In this document: positions 45,980 to 56,754 of the stretch, in pieces
How the letters are laid out: the number at the start of each line of letters is the position of its first letter
How positions within the stretch are numbered: the first letter of the stretch is position 1
Source of the DNA: Bacteroidales bacterium
Lineage (GTDB): Bacteria > Bacteroidota > Bacteroidia > Bacteroidales > JAUNSR01
Direction: 5' to 3'
NCBI GenBank assembly: GCA_030539115.1
Contig: JAUNSR010000001.1
Location: 163,991 to 227,990, forward strand
DNA length: 64,000 nucleotides
Program-made: the position numbers and the translations under genes
The notes under the pieces: model-generated
What the model saw: the letters and a program-made list of their open reading frames with translations, nothing else
Database searches by the model: none
Told to the model about the DNA's origin: nothing

Positions 45980-48900
45980 ATGAAGCGATTATTAAAAGTC
46001 TTTTTGTGGTCAATCACTTCAATTATAATTTTTATTATAGTTGTTTTCTCTTTGATTTACATACCTTTCATACAAGATATAGGAAAGGAGAAAGCTATAG
46101 ATATATTAGGAAAAAAGACTGACTACAAACTTTCCATTGATAGTTTTAGATTAAAATTTCCGCTGTCGGTTGATATCGAAAATCTATATTTAAATTCAGA
46201 CAAAGGAGATACTATCGCATATTTGGGTAGCCTAAAAACAGGAATTTCGTTAATAAGACTTTTAAAATCGGAGATTTCAATTAAAAACATCAATATAGAT
46301 AGAGTTTATTTAGATTTATCATCATTAATCGCATCTGTTAAGCTTCAAGGAGAGCTGCAATCTTTACAGCTTTCTGATTTAAACATAAAATTAAAAGCTA
46401 AAACAGGTTCTCTGTCAAATATCTATATCGATGGGTTGGATTTAGATATGAAGATGGGATATAATACCTTGGAAGAAGACAATGAAAAGAGCTCTTCTTC
46501 ATTGGAATGGGAGTTTAAAATTGGAGACCTTAAAATCTTAAATTCAAAATATTCACTTGAAGATATTTCAAAATTATTTGATTTAAATGTAGTGCTTAAA
46601 GATGGAGAACTTAAAGATGGCAATATTCATCTTTCAGACAATACTTACACAGTATCTTCATTAAAGATTATTGACTCGGAATTTTCAATGAATCTTGATT
46701 CACTCTCTTTAGGCGAGGGTTTTAATCCTATGCATATTAATATGAAAGATATTAATATTGAAGCTGACTCAATCTATAATCAAATCCAAACTGTAAGAGG
46801 CTACATCATTAATGGAAGTTTTAAAGAGCAGAGCGGTTTTGTTATTAAACAATTAAAAGGAAATTACAGGATGGATTCTACTTTTATGGCAGTAGATGAT
46901 TTAATAATTCTTACACCCTATTCAAATATCAAAGGTTCTGCATTTGCAGATATGAGCGTTTTTTCAAAGAAAAAAGGAAATTTAAACTCAAATCTTAGTG
47001 CTGATATTTCACCTATTGATTTTTATGTTTTGACGGAACATTTTATACCGAAAATCAGAAATTATTATCCTAAAGAAAACCTTTCTGCCAATATTAAGAT
47101 TGCGGGAGATGTAAACAATCTTATTATTAATGATATTTCTCTACTGCTTCCTGATTATATAGATGTAAATGCCAATGGATATTTAAAAGACATATATTCT
47201 CCGAAAAATGCTTCCGCCGACATAACATTCAATACAGAAATAGGAAATGGCTCGTTTCTGCCAAAAATCATAGAACCTTTTATAAAAATCGATTCATTGT
47301 CTATTCCAAAAAACATTGCGGTAAATGGCTGGTTAAAAGCAGACAATGGCAATTTCAACACAGATATTGTTTTAAAACAAGCTGCGAGTAAAATAGATAT
47401 TAAGGGTAATTTTTCTGCACATAATGAAAGTTACGACCTGAATTTGTCGGTTGATTCTCTTTCTGTAAAAAGATATTTACCAACCAATCCAATAGGAATT
47501 GTCTCTTTTAAAGGCGATGCAAAAGGAAAGGGCTTGGATATATTTAATAAAAATACATTTTCCAACATTTCAATGAATGTTGATAGATTTGATATAGATA
47601 ATAATATTCTTAGAGACATAACACTGAATCTTGAACTGAGGGAAAACGGATATAATGTAAAGGCAACAGGCAGAGACTCAATTCTTTTCTTTAACACATC
47701 AATATATGGCATGCTTAAGAGAGACCTTTTAACAGTAAATATCGATGGTGATGCTGAAAATGTTGATTTGGGGGCTTTGCATGTTATAAACAAGAATGTT
47801 CAGGTCAGCTCTAAATTTATTTTCAGAGCCTCTTCAGATTATAAATACAATAATTCATTGGCAGCGGTAATAGATAATATTATTATTACCGACAATAGAA
47901 AAATAAACAAACTTGGGAAACTGGAATTTGATGGTTTCACGAATAAGGATACTATTAATGCGACACTAAAAAATGGAGATTTAAAAGCAAATGTTATTTC
48001 TCCTTTAAATAAGGATTCACTTTTAGTCAATATTAAATCTTTTAGCAAAACTCTGTCGGAACAATTAAAGAATTACAAGTTCGATATAGATGATCTGTTT
48101 TCCAATGCTCCATTATTTGATTTTTATATCTCTTCCGGCAACAAAAATTTGCTTTATGGATATTCTAATTCTCATGGAATCAGCTATGATTCATTGGATG
48201 TAAATTTCTCTAATGACAAAAACAATGGGTTAAAGGGTTATATCAAGTCCAAAAATATTATCAAGGATTCCCTTTTAATAACAGATGCAAAATTTAACAT
48301 CTATCAAATTGATTCTATATTAAATTTTGCTTTGACAGCAAATACTAAGGGCAGTTCCAAGAGATATTCATATCATGTCGATTTAAATGGGATCTTCAAA
48401 AATGACAAATTCTTTCTGGAATTATATCAAAAGAATGGTCTTGACAGCATTGGATTTAATCTCGGCGCAATAATGAATATCAATCAAGATGGATTGTCTC
48501 TTTCCTTTGACCATACCAAATCAACAATCTTATATAAGAATTATTATATAAATCCCGACAACAATATTTATTATTCTTTTTCAAAGAAAATCGATGCCAA
48601 TTTAACGATAAAAGGAGCTGACAATGCTCGACTCTCAATTCTCACCACTACTCCTTTTAAGAATGAAAATGCGGATGCAATTGATTTAAATCTTGAAAAT
48701 ATTCAGCTTGCTGAAATTTCTAAATATTTAGTCTCTGTGCCGCCATTTTCAGGTCTGTTTAATGCAAGGGTTAATCTTGAACTTCTTAAAAACAAGATGG
48801 ATATCACAGGTAATTCTGTTTTGAAAGATATGATTTTTAACAATGAACGCATTGGCAATATAGACCTTGCATTTAATTATGATACCGGTAAAAATCTTGG

Positions 48901-50632
48901 CGCTAAAGCTTATGCCGAACTTCAAATAGATTCATTGGAGGTGCTTACAGCATTTATTGACGATAATAAAGTTGATTCAGCATACTTTAAAGCGGGTGCT
49001 GATTTTAAAGGCACGCCATTAAATATTATAAATCCTTTCATTCCTGATGCAATGGCATCATTGGACGGAAATATTTTAGGGAAAATTGATATTTCCGGAG
49101 AGTGGAAAAATCCTGTTATTAAAGGCGAGGTAAAGACAGCCAATGGAAATGTACATGTCGGTTATGCAAATGCAGACTATAAATTAGGAGATGAAACTAT
49201 CAGGATAGAAAACAATAAAATACTATTCAACAATTATAATATTTATGCCTATAACAACAATCCATTAAATATAAATGGAGAAATAAATGCGGTAAATTTT
49301 GACAACATAATATCAAATTTAAGGATTTCAGGCCAGAACATAGAGCTTTTAAATGTCAATTATGAGGGTGAACAGATGGTCTATGGAAAAATGTTTGTTT
49401 CATTAAATAATACGATTACCGGTCCTGTTTCTCTTTTGAAGATTAGAGGAAATATGAATGTTTTGGCAGGAACAAATTTTACCTATACTCTTCTTGACTC
49501 ACCGGTCATGGCACAAAACAGAGTAAACAACCTCATTACCTTTACCTCTTTTACAGATACAACAAAGACTAATATCATTGCTCCGGCAAAGAGTTATTCG
49601 TTTACAGGAATCGACATGCTTGTAAATCTCGGCATTGCTGATAATGTTAATATGGCTATTAATCTATCTTCAAATGGAGATGACAGAGTTGAACTTATAG
49701 GGGGCGGAAGTTTGTCTTTTAGGATTAATCCTATGGGCAATATGGATTTAAATGGACGCTACAATCTTACAGGAGGCTTTGTAAGATATAATCTACCTGT
49801 TCTTCCAATGGCTAAAACATTTGACATACAAACAGGAAGTTATGTCGGTTGGACAGGAGATATTATGAATCCTTACGTTAATATCACAGCTTTTGAGCAA
49901 ATCCGCTCCTCTATCACTGAAGAGGGCAAAGGAACGCGTACAGTTCTTTTTGATGCTCTGATAATGATAAAAAACAAGCTTGATAATCTCGATGTATCTT
50001 TTACGGTAAATGCACCGGAGGACCCTTTTATCCAAACACAAATTGCATCAATGACTCAGGAAGAACGTTCCCGCCAAGCAATGAATTTAATTATTACTCA
50101 GGTTTATACCGGACCCGGAACTACTACTGCTAAAACCACAGCAAACAGCGCTATCAATGCTTTTATTCAAAAAGAAATAAATCAATTTGCAGGTTCAACG
50201 CTTAAAGGCGTTGATTTGAGTTTTGGAATCGACAATTATGACAATTCAACTGATGCAGGTGGCAAAAGAACAGATTATACCTTCCGTTTTTCTAAGCAAT
50301 TGTTTAATGATAGATTTAAAATTGTTATCGGAGGTTCTGTTTCATCCGGTGATCAGTCAACAGACAATCAAACACAATCATTTATCGATGATGTTACATT
50401 GGAATATCGTCTTGATAAATCAAATACCCGCTTTTTGCAATTGTTTCATCATACCGGATATGAAAGCGTTTTGGAGGGAGAAATCGTAGAAACAGGTATT
50501 GGAGTTGTTTTAAGAAGAAAAATAAGAAAACTAAAGGAACTTTTTATCTTTAAAGAAAGAGACAGAAAGGAATATATAAGAAAACAGGAGATTAAAAGCG
50601 AGCAAAAAGAAAGTATTGAATCCTCAAAATAG
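45980..50632 (+). CDS. tamB: TamB-like translocation and assembly protein
   Basis: Very large envelope protein of 1550 residues with one N-terminal membrane helix (about 9-29). The long remainder is repetitive beta sequence of the AsmA/DUF490 bridge type, such as NINGEINAVNFDNIIS and LRISGQNIELLNVNYEGEQM. The conserved DUF490 C-terminus (about 1150-1480) contains GGGSLSFRINPMGNMDLNGR, YVGWTGDIMNPYVNITA and FAGSTLKGVDLSFGID. Family members span the periplasm and help transport lipids or assemble outer-membrane proteins. The partner barrel gene lies 90 bp downstream, forming a Tam pair. Confidence 0.92.
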   Translation: MKRLLKVFLWSITSIIIFIIVVFSLIYIPFIQDIGKEKAIDILGKKTDYKLSIDSFRLKFPLSVDIENLYLNSDKGDTIAYLGSLKTGISLIRLLKSEISIKNINIDRVYLDLSSLIASVKLQGELQSLQLSDLNIKLKAKTGSLSNIYIDGLDLDMKMGYNTLEEDNEKSSSSLEWEFKIGDLKILNSKYSLEDISKLFDLNVVLKDGELKDGNIHLSDNTYTVSSLKIIDSEFSMNLDSLSLGEGFNPMHINMKDINIEADSIYNQIQTVRGYIINGSFKEQSGFVIKQLKGNYRMDSTFMAVDDLIILTPYSNIKGSAFADMSVFSKKKGNLNSNLSADISPIDFYVLTEHFIPKIRNYYPKENLSANIKIAGDVNNLIINDISLLLPDYIDVNANGYLKDIYSPKNASADITFNTEIGNGSFLPKIIEPFIKIDSLSIPKNIAVNGWLKADNGNFNTDIVLKQAASKIDIKGNFSAHNESYDLNLSVDSLSVKRYLPTNPIGIVSFKGDAKGKGLDIFNKNTFSNISMNVDRFDIDNNILRDITLNLELRENGYNVKATGRDSILFFNTSIYGMLKRDLLTVNIDGDAENVDLGALHVINKNVQVSSKFIFRASSDYKYNNSLAAVIDNIIITDNRKINKLGKLEFDGFTNKDTINATLKNGDLKANVISPLNKDSLLVNIKSFSKTLSEQLKNYKFDIDDLFSNAPLFDFYISSGNKNLLYGYSNSHGISYDSLDVNFSNDKNNGLKGYIKSKNIIKDSLLITDAKFNIYQIDSILNFALTANTKGSSKRYSYHVDLNGIFKNDKFFLELYQKNGLDSIGFNLGAIMNINQDGLSLSFDHTKSTILYKNYYINPDNNIYYSFSKKIDANLTIKGADNARLSILTTTPFKNENADAIDLNLENIQLAEISKYLVSVPPFSGLFNARVNLELLKNKMDITGNSVLKDMIFNNERIGNIDLAFNYDTGKNLGAKAYAELQIDSLEVLTAFIDDNKVDSAYFKAGADFKGTPLNIINPFIPDAMASLDGNILGKIDISGEWKNPVIKGEVKTANGNVHVGYANADYKLGDETIRIENNKILFNNYNIYAYNNNPLNINGEINAVNFDNIISNLRISGQNIELLNVNYEGEQMVYGKMFVSLNNTITGPVSLLKIRGNMNVLAGTNFTYTLLDSPVMAQNRVNNLITFTSFTDTTKTNIIAPAKSYSFTGIDMLVNLGIADNVNMAINLSSNGDDRVELIGGGSLSFRINPMGNMDLNGRYNLTGGFVRYNLPVLPMAKTFDIQTGSYVGWTGDIMNPYVNITAFEQIRSSITEEGKGTRTVLFDALIMIKNKLDNLDVSFTVNAPEDPFIQTQIASMTQEERSRQAMNLIITQVYTGPGTTTAKTTANSAINAFIQKEINQFAGSTLKGVDLSFGIDNYDNSTDAGGKRTDYTFRFSKQLFNDRFKIVIGGSVSSGDQSTDNQTQSFIDDVTLEYRLDKSNTRFLQLFHHTGYESVLEGEIVETGIGVVLRRKIRKLKELFIFKERDRKEYIRKQEIKSEQKESIESSK

Positions 50633-50722
50633 ATGTTTGAGTATTATAATATTACTTCATCTAACCATTTAAAAGATGTTGATGAGAAATAATTTAAAGA
50701 GAAAACAATATAGTTTCAAGAA

Positions 50723-53038
50723 ATGAACAAAAGAAAAATATATATACTATTTATTTTATCTCTCTTAATCTTGGGATGTTCCACTACGAAGAACCTTCCC
50801 AAGGGAGAGGTCCTATATACCGGAATAAAAGACATTAATATTACATCTCAAGATAATGATACTATTGACTCTCAGGCTAAATCACAAGTTATGGATGCCT
50901 TAGAGGTGGCACCAAACAATGCTCTTTTAGGCAGCTCAAAGTATAGGATTCCTTTCCCTTTTGGATTATGGATTTACAATAATTTTGGAGACAAAAAAAA
51001 TGGTATAAGCAAGTGGATATATAAACAATTTGCTGCTAAACCGGTACTTATCTCAAAGGTGAATCCGGCGATTAGAATTAAGGCAGCTGAAACAATAATG
51101 GAGGACAATGGATATTTCGGAGGAATGGTTACTTATAAAGAGATTGTTGATCCTAACAATCCAAAGAAGGCAAAAATTTCTTATGATGTTTATTTTCCTA
51201 TTCCTTACAGGTATTCTTCTATTGAATTTATTAAATCAAATTCTCCTGCCGATTCTTTAATCAATGACATTGCCTCTCAATCTCTTCTAAAGAAAGGTGA
51301 TATCTTTAATGTAAATACCCTCGAAGATGAAAGAACCAGAATAACTTCATATTTGAGGAATAATGGTTTCTACTATTTCAGTCCTGATTTTATTTCCTAT
51401 ACTGCCGACAGCTCTTACAACAATAAGACTATGGCTTTGAGAGTTACTCCACGTCAGGGACTTCCTAAATCTTTACTAAAACCATGGAAAATAGGGAAAA
51501 TAGATTATTCTTTAAACAATAGTTTTGGACGTCCTCCAACAGACACTATTTTTTATAAGAATATCGGCATATTTTATAGACATAAACTAAATATGCGGAA
51601 AGCGATTCTTTATAGAGCATTGGCATTTTCTGAGGATAAATTATTTTCTCAAAAAGACATTGACGCTACTCAGGCTAATATAAGTCGTTTAAATACTTTT
51701 AAATATGTAGACATTTCATTTACTCCGGTTGATACTATACATAAAATTGATTCTCTTAATGTATTAATTGATGCAACTTTTGATATTCCGATGGATGCCG
51801 AGTTGGAATTTCAAGTTACCAGTAAATCAAACAAACAAAAGGGACCGGGAGCATCATTTGGAGTTACAAAAAGAAATGTTTTTGGCGGAGGTGAAATTTT
51901 CTCTTCCAAACTTGACGCATCATACGAATGGATGACCGGAGAAGGTGCTAAAAATTCAAAAGGTAATGATTTAATTAATTCTTATGAATTTGGAGCTAAC
52001 TTTACTCTTACTGTTCCTAAACTTCTTGCACCAAGATTTTTTCATAGAGACCATTCTTTTCCTGCCTCCACTTCTTTTAAAATTGATGCCAACCTATTGA
52101 ATAGATCAGGTTTTTTTAGATTGCTTACAGCTGGAGGAGCTATGCAGTATGATTTTAATTCATCTGTAACAAGACATCATTCTTTTGTGCCTTTTGATTT
52201 GTCATATAGTTATCTTTTAAATACAACGACGGCCTTTGATTCGGTAATAAATGAGAATAGAGGCTTGAGATTGGGTTTTGAGAATCAATTTATTCCGGCT
52301 ATAGGATATACCTATACTTATGACAATTCACCTATAAAGCCTAATCAATCTACAATGTGGTATCAAGGTTCAATAAAGGAAGCGGGTAATTTAATGTATG
52401 GATTGACCTCTATTTTTCAGAAAAAGGAAGCTGAGAATGATAAAACCATATTTGGAAGAAAGTTTTCTCAGTTTGTCAAACTAACGTCCGACTTTAGATA
52501 TTATTTTAAATTGGGAGAGAAAAGCACACTTGCTGCAAGAATATTTGGAGGTGTAGTGATTCCTTATCTTAATTCAGAAGTTGTTCCATACAGCGAACAG
52601 TTCTTTATTGGAGGAGCTAACAGTATTCGGGCTTTTAGTGTTAGGAGTATTGGCCCCGGAAGCTACCATCCCTCAAAAGATGCCCTTTATTCCTATCTTG
52701 ATCAGACAGGAAATCTAAAACTGGAAACAAATATTGAGTATCGCTTCCCTATTCTTGGAAATTTATATGGGGCAACATTCATTGATGCCGGTAATATTTG
52801 GTTGATAAAAGAGGATGTTGACAGACCTAAGGCTAAGTTTGAATGGAAAAGCTTTGGTAAGGATATTGCTTTGGGCACAGGCGCAGGTCTCAGATATGAT
52901 ATAACTTATATTGTGATTCGTTTTGATATTGGTGTGCCCATTCATGCTCCTTATGAGACTGGAAAGGAAAGTTACTATAATATTAATTCATTTTTTAATT
53001 CTCTCTGCTATCATCTTGCCATTGGCTATCCTTTTTAG
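50723..53038 (+). CDS. BamA/TamA-family outer-membrane lipoprotein (TamL-like)
   Basis: Omp85-superfamily protein of 771 residues. It carries a lipoprotein signal (LLILGC, Cys19) in place of a plain signal peptide, as in the TamL variant described for Bacteroidota. POTRA-type repeats cover about 130-370 and a beta-barrel about 385-771, with the surface-antigen signature FFIGGANSIRAFSVRSIGPG and the terminal strand LCYHLAIGYPF. Adjacent to tamB and surely in one operon. I infer joint work in outer-membrane assembly or lipid transfer. Confidence 0.92.
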   Translation: MNKRKIYILFILSLLILGCSTTKNLPKGEVLYTGIKDINITSQDNDTIDSQAKSQVMDALEVAPNNALLGSSKYRIPFPFGLWIYNNFGDKKNGISKWIYKQFAAKPVLISKVNPAIRIKAAETIMEDNGYFGGMVTYKEIVDPNNPKKAKISYDVYFPIPYRYSSIEFIKSNSPADSLINDIASQSLLKKGDIFNVNTLEDERTRITSYLRNNGFYYFSPDFISYTADSSYNNKTMALRVTPRQGLPKSLLKPWKIGKIDYSLNNSFGRPPTDTIFYKNIGIFYRHKLNMRKAILYRALAFSEDKLFSQKDIDATQANISRLNTFKYVDISFTPVDTIHKIDSLNVLIDATFDIPMDAELEFQVTSKSNKQKGPGASFGVTKRNVFGGGEIFSSKLDASYEWMTGEGAKNSKGNDLINSYEFGANFTLTVPKLLAPRFFHRDHSFPASTSFKIDANLLNRSGFFRLLTAGGAMQYDFNSSVTRHHSFVPFDLSYSYLLNTTTAFDSVINENRGLRLGFENQFIPAIGYTYTYDNSPIKPNQSTMWYQGSIKEAGNLMYGLTSIFQKKEAENDKTIFGRKFSQFVKLTSDFRYYFKLGEKSTLAARIFGGVVIPYLNSEVVPYSEQFFIGGANSIRAFSVRSIGPGSYHPSKDALYSYLDQTGNLKLETNIEYRFPILGNLYGATFIDAGNIWLIKEDVDRPKAKFEWKSFGKDIALGTGAGLRYDITYIVIRFDIGVPIHAPYETGKESYYNINSFFNSLCYHLAIGYPF

Positions 53039-53270
53039 AGTATTGATTTTATCATTCACTTTCACAAATGTGTAATTTTCAATTATCAATTTTATAATTT
53101 GCACTTATCAATTATAATTGATGCTTTAGCATTATATAATTTACACTTAACTTGCAATAAGGATATTGATTTTATTAGCAAATGTATTTTGTAAAAGAGA
53201 TTTTTAAATATATCTTTTCAAAAGTTCTACAACTTAAAATCTTAATATTCTAACTCGATATATATTTAAA

Positions 53271-53310
53271 ATAAAAGAATCCGACTCTTTATTGAATCGG
53301 ATTCTTTTAT
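53271..53310. terminator. Bidirectional terminator, TamL-like and S9 peptidase
   Basis: A 14-bp stem, ATAAAAGAATCCGA at 53271-53284 pairing with 53297-53310, encloses a 12-nt loop between convergent genes. It is closest to the peptidase stop (9 bp). A/T ends supply U-tracts on both strands. Confidence 0.85.
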
Positions 53311-53318
53311 TATAAACC

Positions 53319-55451
53319 TTATTGAGCTATTGAAGTTCCACTTGTAGTTTCAGGCTGGTCTTTTAACCATTTATCAAGCCAACGGAAAAATACTCTTTGC
53401 CAAAGCACTCCGTTTTGAGGTTGAAGAATCCAATGGTTTTCATCAGGAAAGACAAGCATTTCAGCAGGAATTCCTTTTATAACAGCAGCATTGAAAGCTT
53501 GCATACCTTGTGAAGCAAGTATCCTATAATCAAGTTCTCCATGAGTGATTAAAATTGGAGTATTCCAATTGTCTACAAATTTATGAGGAGAGTTTTCAAA
53601 AGATTTCTGGGCAGTTTTATTATTCTTATCCCAGAAAGGTCCGCCTAAATCAAAGTTTGCAAACCAAAGCTCTTCGGTTTCAAGATATTGAGCCTCCAAA
53701 TTAAAAATACCGGCATGAGCAATAAATGCTTTGAAAAGATTATTGTGATGACCGGCTAACCAATAGACAGAAAAACCGCCATAACTTGCGCCAACAGCGC
53801 CAAGTCTGTTTTCATCGACCCAAGGTTCTTGTTTTACTGTATTTATAGCGCTAAAATAATCCTCCATATTTTGGCCGCCATAGTCTCCGCTTATTTGTTC
53901 ATTCCAAGCTTGTCCAAAACCTGGAACTCCATGTCTGTTTGGCATAACGACAACATAACCATTGGCAGCCATCATTTGAATATTCCAACGATAAGACCAA
54001 AATTGACTTACAGCACTCTGCGGACCACCCTGACAATATAAAAGAGCAGGATATTTTTTTGCAGCATCAAAATCAGCAGGCAAAACAACCCAAGTGAGCA
54101 TTTGCTCTCCACTGGTTGTAGTTATCCAACGCTTCTCAACTTTTCCAAGATGAAGCTGATCAAGTATATGATTGTTTTCAGTTGTCAATTGTTTAGCCTC
54201 ACCATTAGCCAAAGAGACGGAGTAAAAATCATCAGGAGCAGACATTGAGTGACGACGAGCAATCATATTTCCATCTGTAAGGATAAGAGAGGCATAATCA
54301 AAGTCACCATTTGTTATTTGCTTAACATTTTTCGTTGCTGTCTCTATGCTAAAGATCTGTTCAGTAGCCTGATTTACAGAAAGGAAATAGATAACCGAAT
54401 TATCTTTTCCCCAAACAAACCCTTCTACATTATTATCGTAGTCAGAGGTCAAGTCAGTTTTCTCTCCTGAAGTCATATCAAGGACAAAGAGTCTGTTTTT
54501 ATCAGATTCATATCCGTCTCTTTCCATACTTGTCCATCCAATCATGTTTCCGTCCGGAGAAAATACCGGGTTTGTATCATAACCAAGCATACCTTCAGTT
54601 AGATTTTTGGTAGATTTGTTGTCAAGATTATAAAGATAGATATCAGAATTCGTAGAAACGGCATAAGCTAAGCCGGTCTTTTTGCGACAAACATAAGCCA
54701 AGCTCTTTGAATCAGGAGACCAAGCAAAGCTTTCTGTCCCACCAAAAGGCTTCATCGGGCATTCATAAGGTTCGCCGGGCATTATATCGGTAATATTTGT
54801 AATATCATTAATTGAAAAATCAGCAACATAAGGATGTGGAACAGTTTTAACCCATTCACTCCAATGTTTATACATCACATCGTCATAAATGGCGCCTGTT
54901 GCTTTATCCAGATCAGGATATAAGTCTTTTACAGTTTGACCATATTTTATCTCAGCAAAGAATAACACTTTTTTCTCATCAGGAGAGATTACAAAGCCAT
55001 CCAAGCCCCCCTCATAATTAGAGATTTGTTTTCTTTCAGAGCCGTCAGCTTTCATAGCCCAAATCTGAGAACTTCCAGACTCAGAGCTAAGAAAAGCAAT
55101 CTTTTTGCCCCCTTCAATCCAAACCTCATTATTTTCACTTTTGGCAGAAGAGGTAATTTTCTTATTGTCCGAACCATCGAGATTCATGACAAAAAGCTCT
55201 CTATTGCTTTTGTTTTTCTCAACACTGACATAAGTAACTCCATAAAGGACCTTTTTCCCATCAGGAGACAAAGTACCGCCGCTAACTCTTCCAAAGCTTT
55301 GAAGCACTTCGGCTGTCATAATTCCATTTTCAATTTTAATCTCGTTTCTTCCAATTATATCATCCTTTTTTTCAGGCTGAGAAGTTTCAGAAGCACAACT
55401 TGCGATTGTCAAACCGACTGCTCCCATAAACATTTGAAGTGATTTGTTCAT
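53319..55451 (-). CDS. S9-family prolyl oligopeptidase-type peptidase, lipoprotein
   Basis: Serine peptidase of 710 residues from the ATG at 55451 (a TTG three codons earlier is less likely). The signal peptide ends in a lipobox-like IASC. A beta-propeller of WD/TolB-like repeats (about 45-420: SPDGKKVLYG, WSPDSKSLAY, FSPDGNMIGW) precedes the alpha/beta-hydrolase domain with Ser556 in GASYGG, Asp641 in GELDYR and His673 in DENHW, the complete triad. Family members cleave dipeptides or acylated peptides in the periplasm. Single gene with no evident operon partner. Confidence 0.93.
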   Translation of the reverse strand: MNKSLQMFMGAVGLTIASCASETSQPEKKDDIIGRNEIKIENGIMTAEVLQSFGRVSGGTLSPDGKKVLYGVTYVSVEKNKSNRELFVMNLDGSDNKKITSSAKSENNEVWIEGGKKIAFLSSESGSSQIWAMKADGSERKQISNYEGGLDGFVISPDEKKVLFFAEIKYGQTVKDLYPDLDKATGAIYDDVMYKHWSEWVKTVPHPYVADFSINDITNITDIMPGEPYECPMKPFGGTESFAWSPDSKSLAYVCRKKTGLAYAVSTNSDIYLYNLDNKSTKNLTEGMLGYDTNPVFSPDGNMIGWTSMERDGYESDKNRLFVLDMTSGEKTDLTSDYDNNVEGFVWGKDNSVIYFLSVNQATEQIFSIETATKNVKQITNGDFDYASLILTDGNMIARRHSMSAPDDFYSVSLANGEAKQLTTENNHILDQLHLGKVEKRWITTTSGEQMLTWVVLPADFDAAKKYPALLYCQGGPQSAVSQFWSYRWNIQMMAANGYVVVMPNRHGVPGFGQAWNEQISGDYGGQNMEDYFSAINTVKQEPWVDENRLGAVGASYGGFSVYWLAGHHNNLFKAFIAHAGIFNLEAQYLETEELWFANFDLGGPFWDKNNKTAQKSFENSPHKFVDNWNTPILITHGELDYRILASQGMQAFNAAVIKGIPAEMLVFPDENHWILQPQNGVLWQRVFFRWLDKWLKDQPETTSGTSIAQ

Positions 55452-55698
55452 ATATTTCAATTATTAACTTTCCATTTTTCAAAGCTTTATTGCAAGTATT
55501 GTTATGTACACCATTAAACTGACAGAAAATTATTTCTTTAAAATGCAATACCTTTAAAATGCGTGTAAAAGTAAACAATTTCAACCTTTTTTTAACAATA
55601 ATCTTATAGGTTTAGATATTTCTAATAAAAATGAAATATCCAAACCTATAAATAATAATTATAATAAAATTTCTCGTAAATAGAATTTAAAACAGTCT

Positions 55699-56706
55699 CT
55701 AATCGGAATAATCCTCCGTAGTAATTGGTATAGTATCAATAACCTGCTCGAACTTCTTTATTTTTGGTGAGATAATAAGCTTACAATATGGCTCATTTGG
55801 ATGTTTTTCAAAATAATCCTTATGATAATTCTCAGCAGGATAGAATTTTGTTATTGGCTCTAATTGAGTAATAATAGGATATTCATAAATACCAGCCAAA
55901 TGATTGATTTCTTCAATAGCCTCTTTCTTTTGCTTTTCACCATTATAGAAAATTATTGATCTATACTGAGTTCCCACATCATTCCCCTGACTATTAGGAG
56001 TTGTTGGGTCATGAGTGGAAAGATGTATTCTAACTAAACTTTTATAATCTATAAGCGACGGCTCATAAGTAATCTTTATAACTTCGGCATGACCGGTATT
56101 ACCATTACAAACCTCGCTATATGTTGGAGCAGGAATAAAACCTCCTGCATAGCCCGGTTCTACACTTATTACACCATTGATTTTTTTAAAAATAGCTTCT
56201 GTACACCAAAAACATCCCCCACCAAATATAGCCGTCTCTATAAAACCTTTACTTGAAGCATGATATTTTATAGCTATCGAATTGATACAGTAGCGAAGAC
56301 CTGAGGGCATCGGACCATCGGGAAACACATGTCCTAAATGAGCATTGCAAACATTGCAATCTACTTCAACTCTTTCCATTCCAAGAGAATTGTCGATATG
56401 ATAACTAATACAATTCTTAATTACGGGCTGAGAAAAGCTCGGCCAACCTTGTCCTGAATTAAACTTCTCCTTAACATCAAAAAGAAGATTACCGCAACAA
56501 ACGCAAGTGTAACATCCTTTCTCAGGTTTTGCACAGCTATCATAAATCGGCTGTTCAGTTCCTTTCTCCCTTGTAATATAATATTGTTCGGGTGTTAATA
56601 TTTTTTTCCATTCCTCATTGGTTCTATCAACTATTTTGGGAGGAGATGGATTGCCATTTGTAAGATATTGAAGTATATCGTTCCAAGTCATATTTTTATC
56701 TTTCAT
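55699..56706 (-). CDS. msrBA: Bifunctional methionine sulfoxide reductase MsrB-MsrA
   Basis: Fused repair enzyme of 335 residues that reduces both epimers of methionine sulfoxide. The MsrB domain comes first (about 30-150): structural zinc Cys68/71 and Cys117/120, catalytic Cys140 in GLRYCINS. The MsrA domain follows (about 156-315) with the active site GGGCFWCTE (Cys165). There is no signal peptide, so it acts in the cytoplasm. It lies 48 bp downstream of the unknown beta-solenoid gene and is almost certainly co-transcribed with it, so the two may act in the same stress response. Confidence 0.95.
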   Translation of the reverse strand: MKDKNMTWNDILQYLTNGNPSPPKIVDRTNEEWKKILTPEQYYITREKGTEQPIYDSCAKPEKGCYTCVCCGNLLFDVKEKFNSGQGWPSFSQPVIKNCISYHIDNSLGMERVEVDCNVCNAHLGHVFPDGPMPSGLRYCINSIAIKYHASSKGFIETAIFGGGCFWCTEAIFKKINGVISVEPGYAGGFIPAPTYSEVCNGNTGHAEVIKITYEPSLIDYKSLVRIHLSTHDPTTPNSQGNDVGTQYRSIIFYNGEKQKKEAIEEINHLAGIYEYPIITQLEPITKFYPAENYHKDYFEKHPNEPYCKLIISPKIKKFEQVIDTIPITTEDYSD

Positions 56707-56754
56707 TTATCAAAAAACAAATTTCTTCTTTACCTGTTCAACTTACTGTAAACA

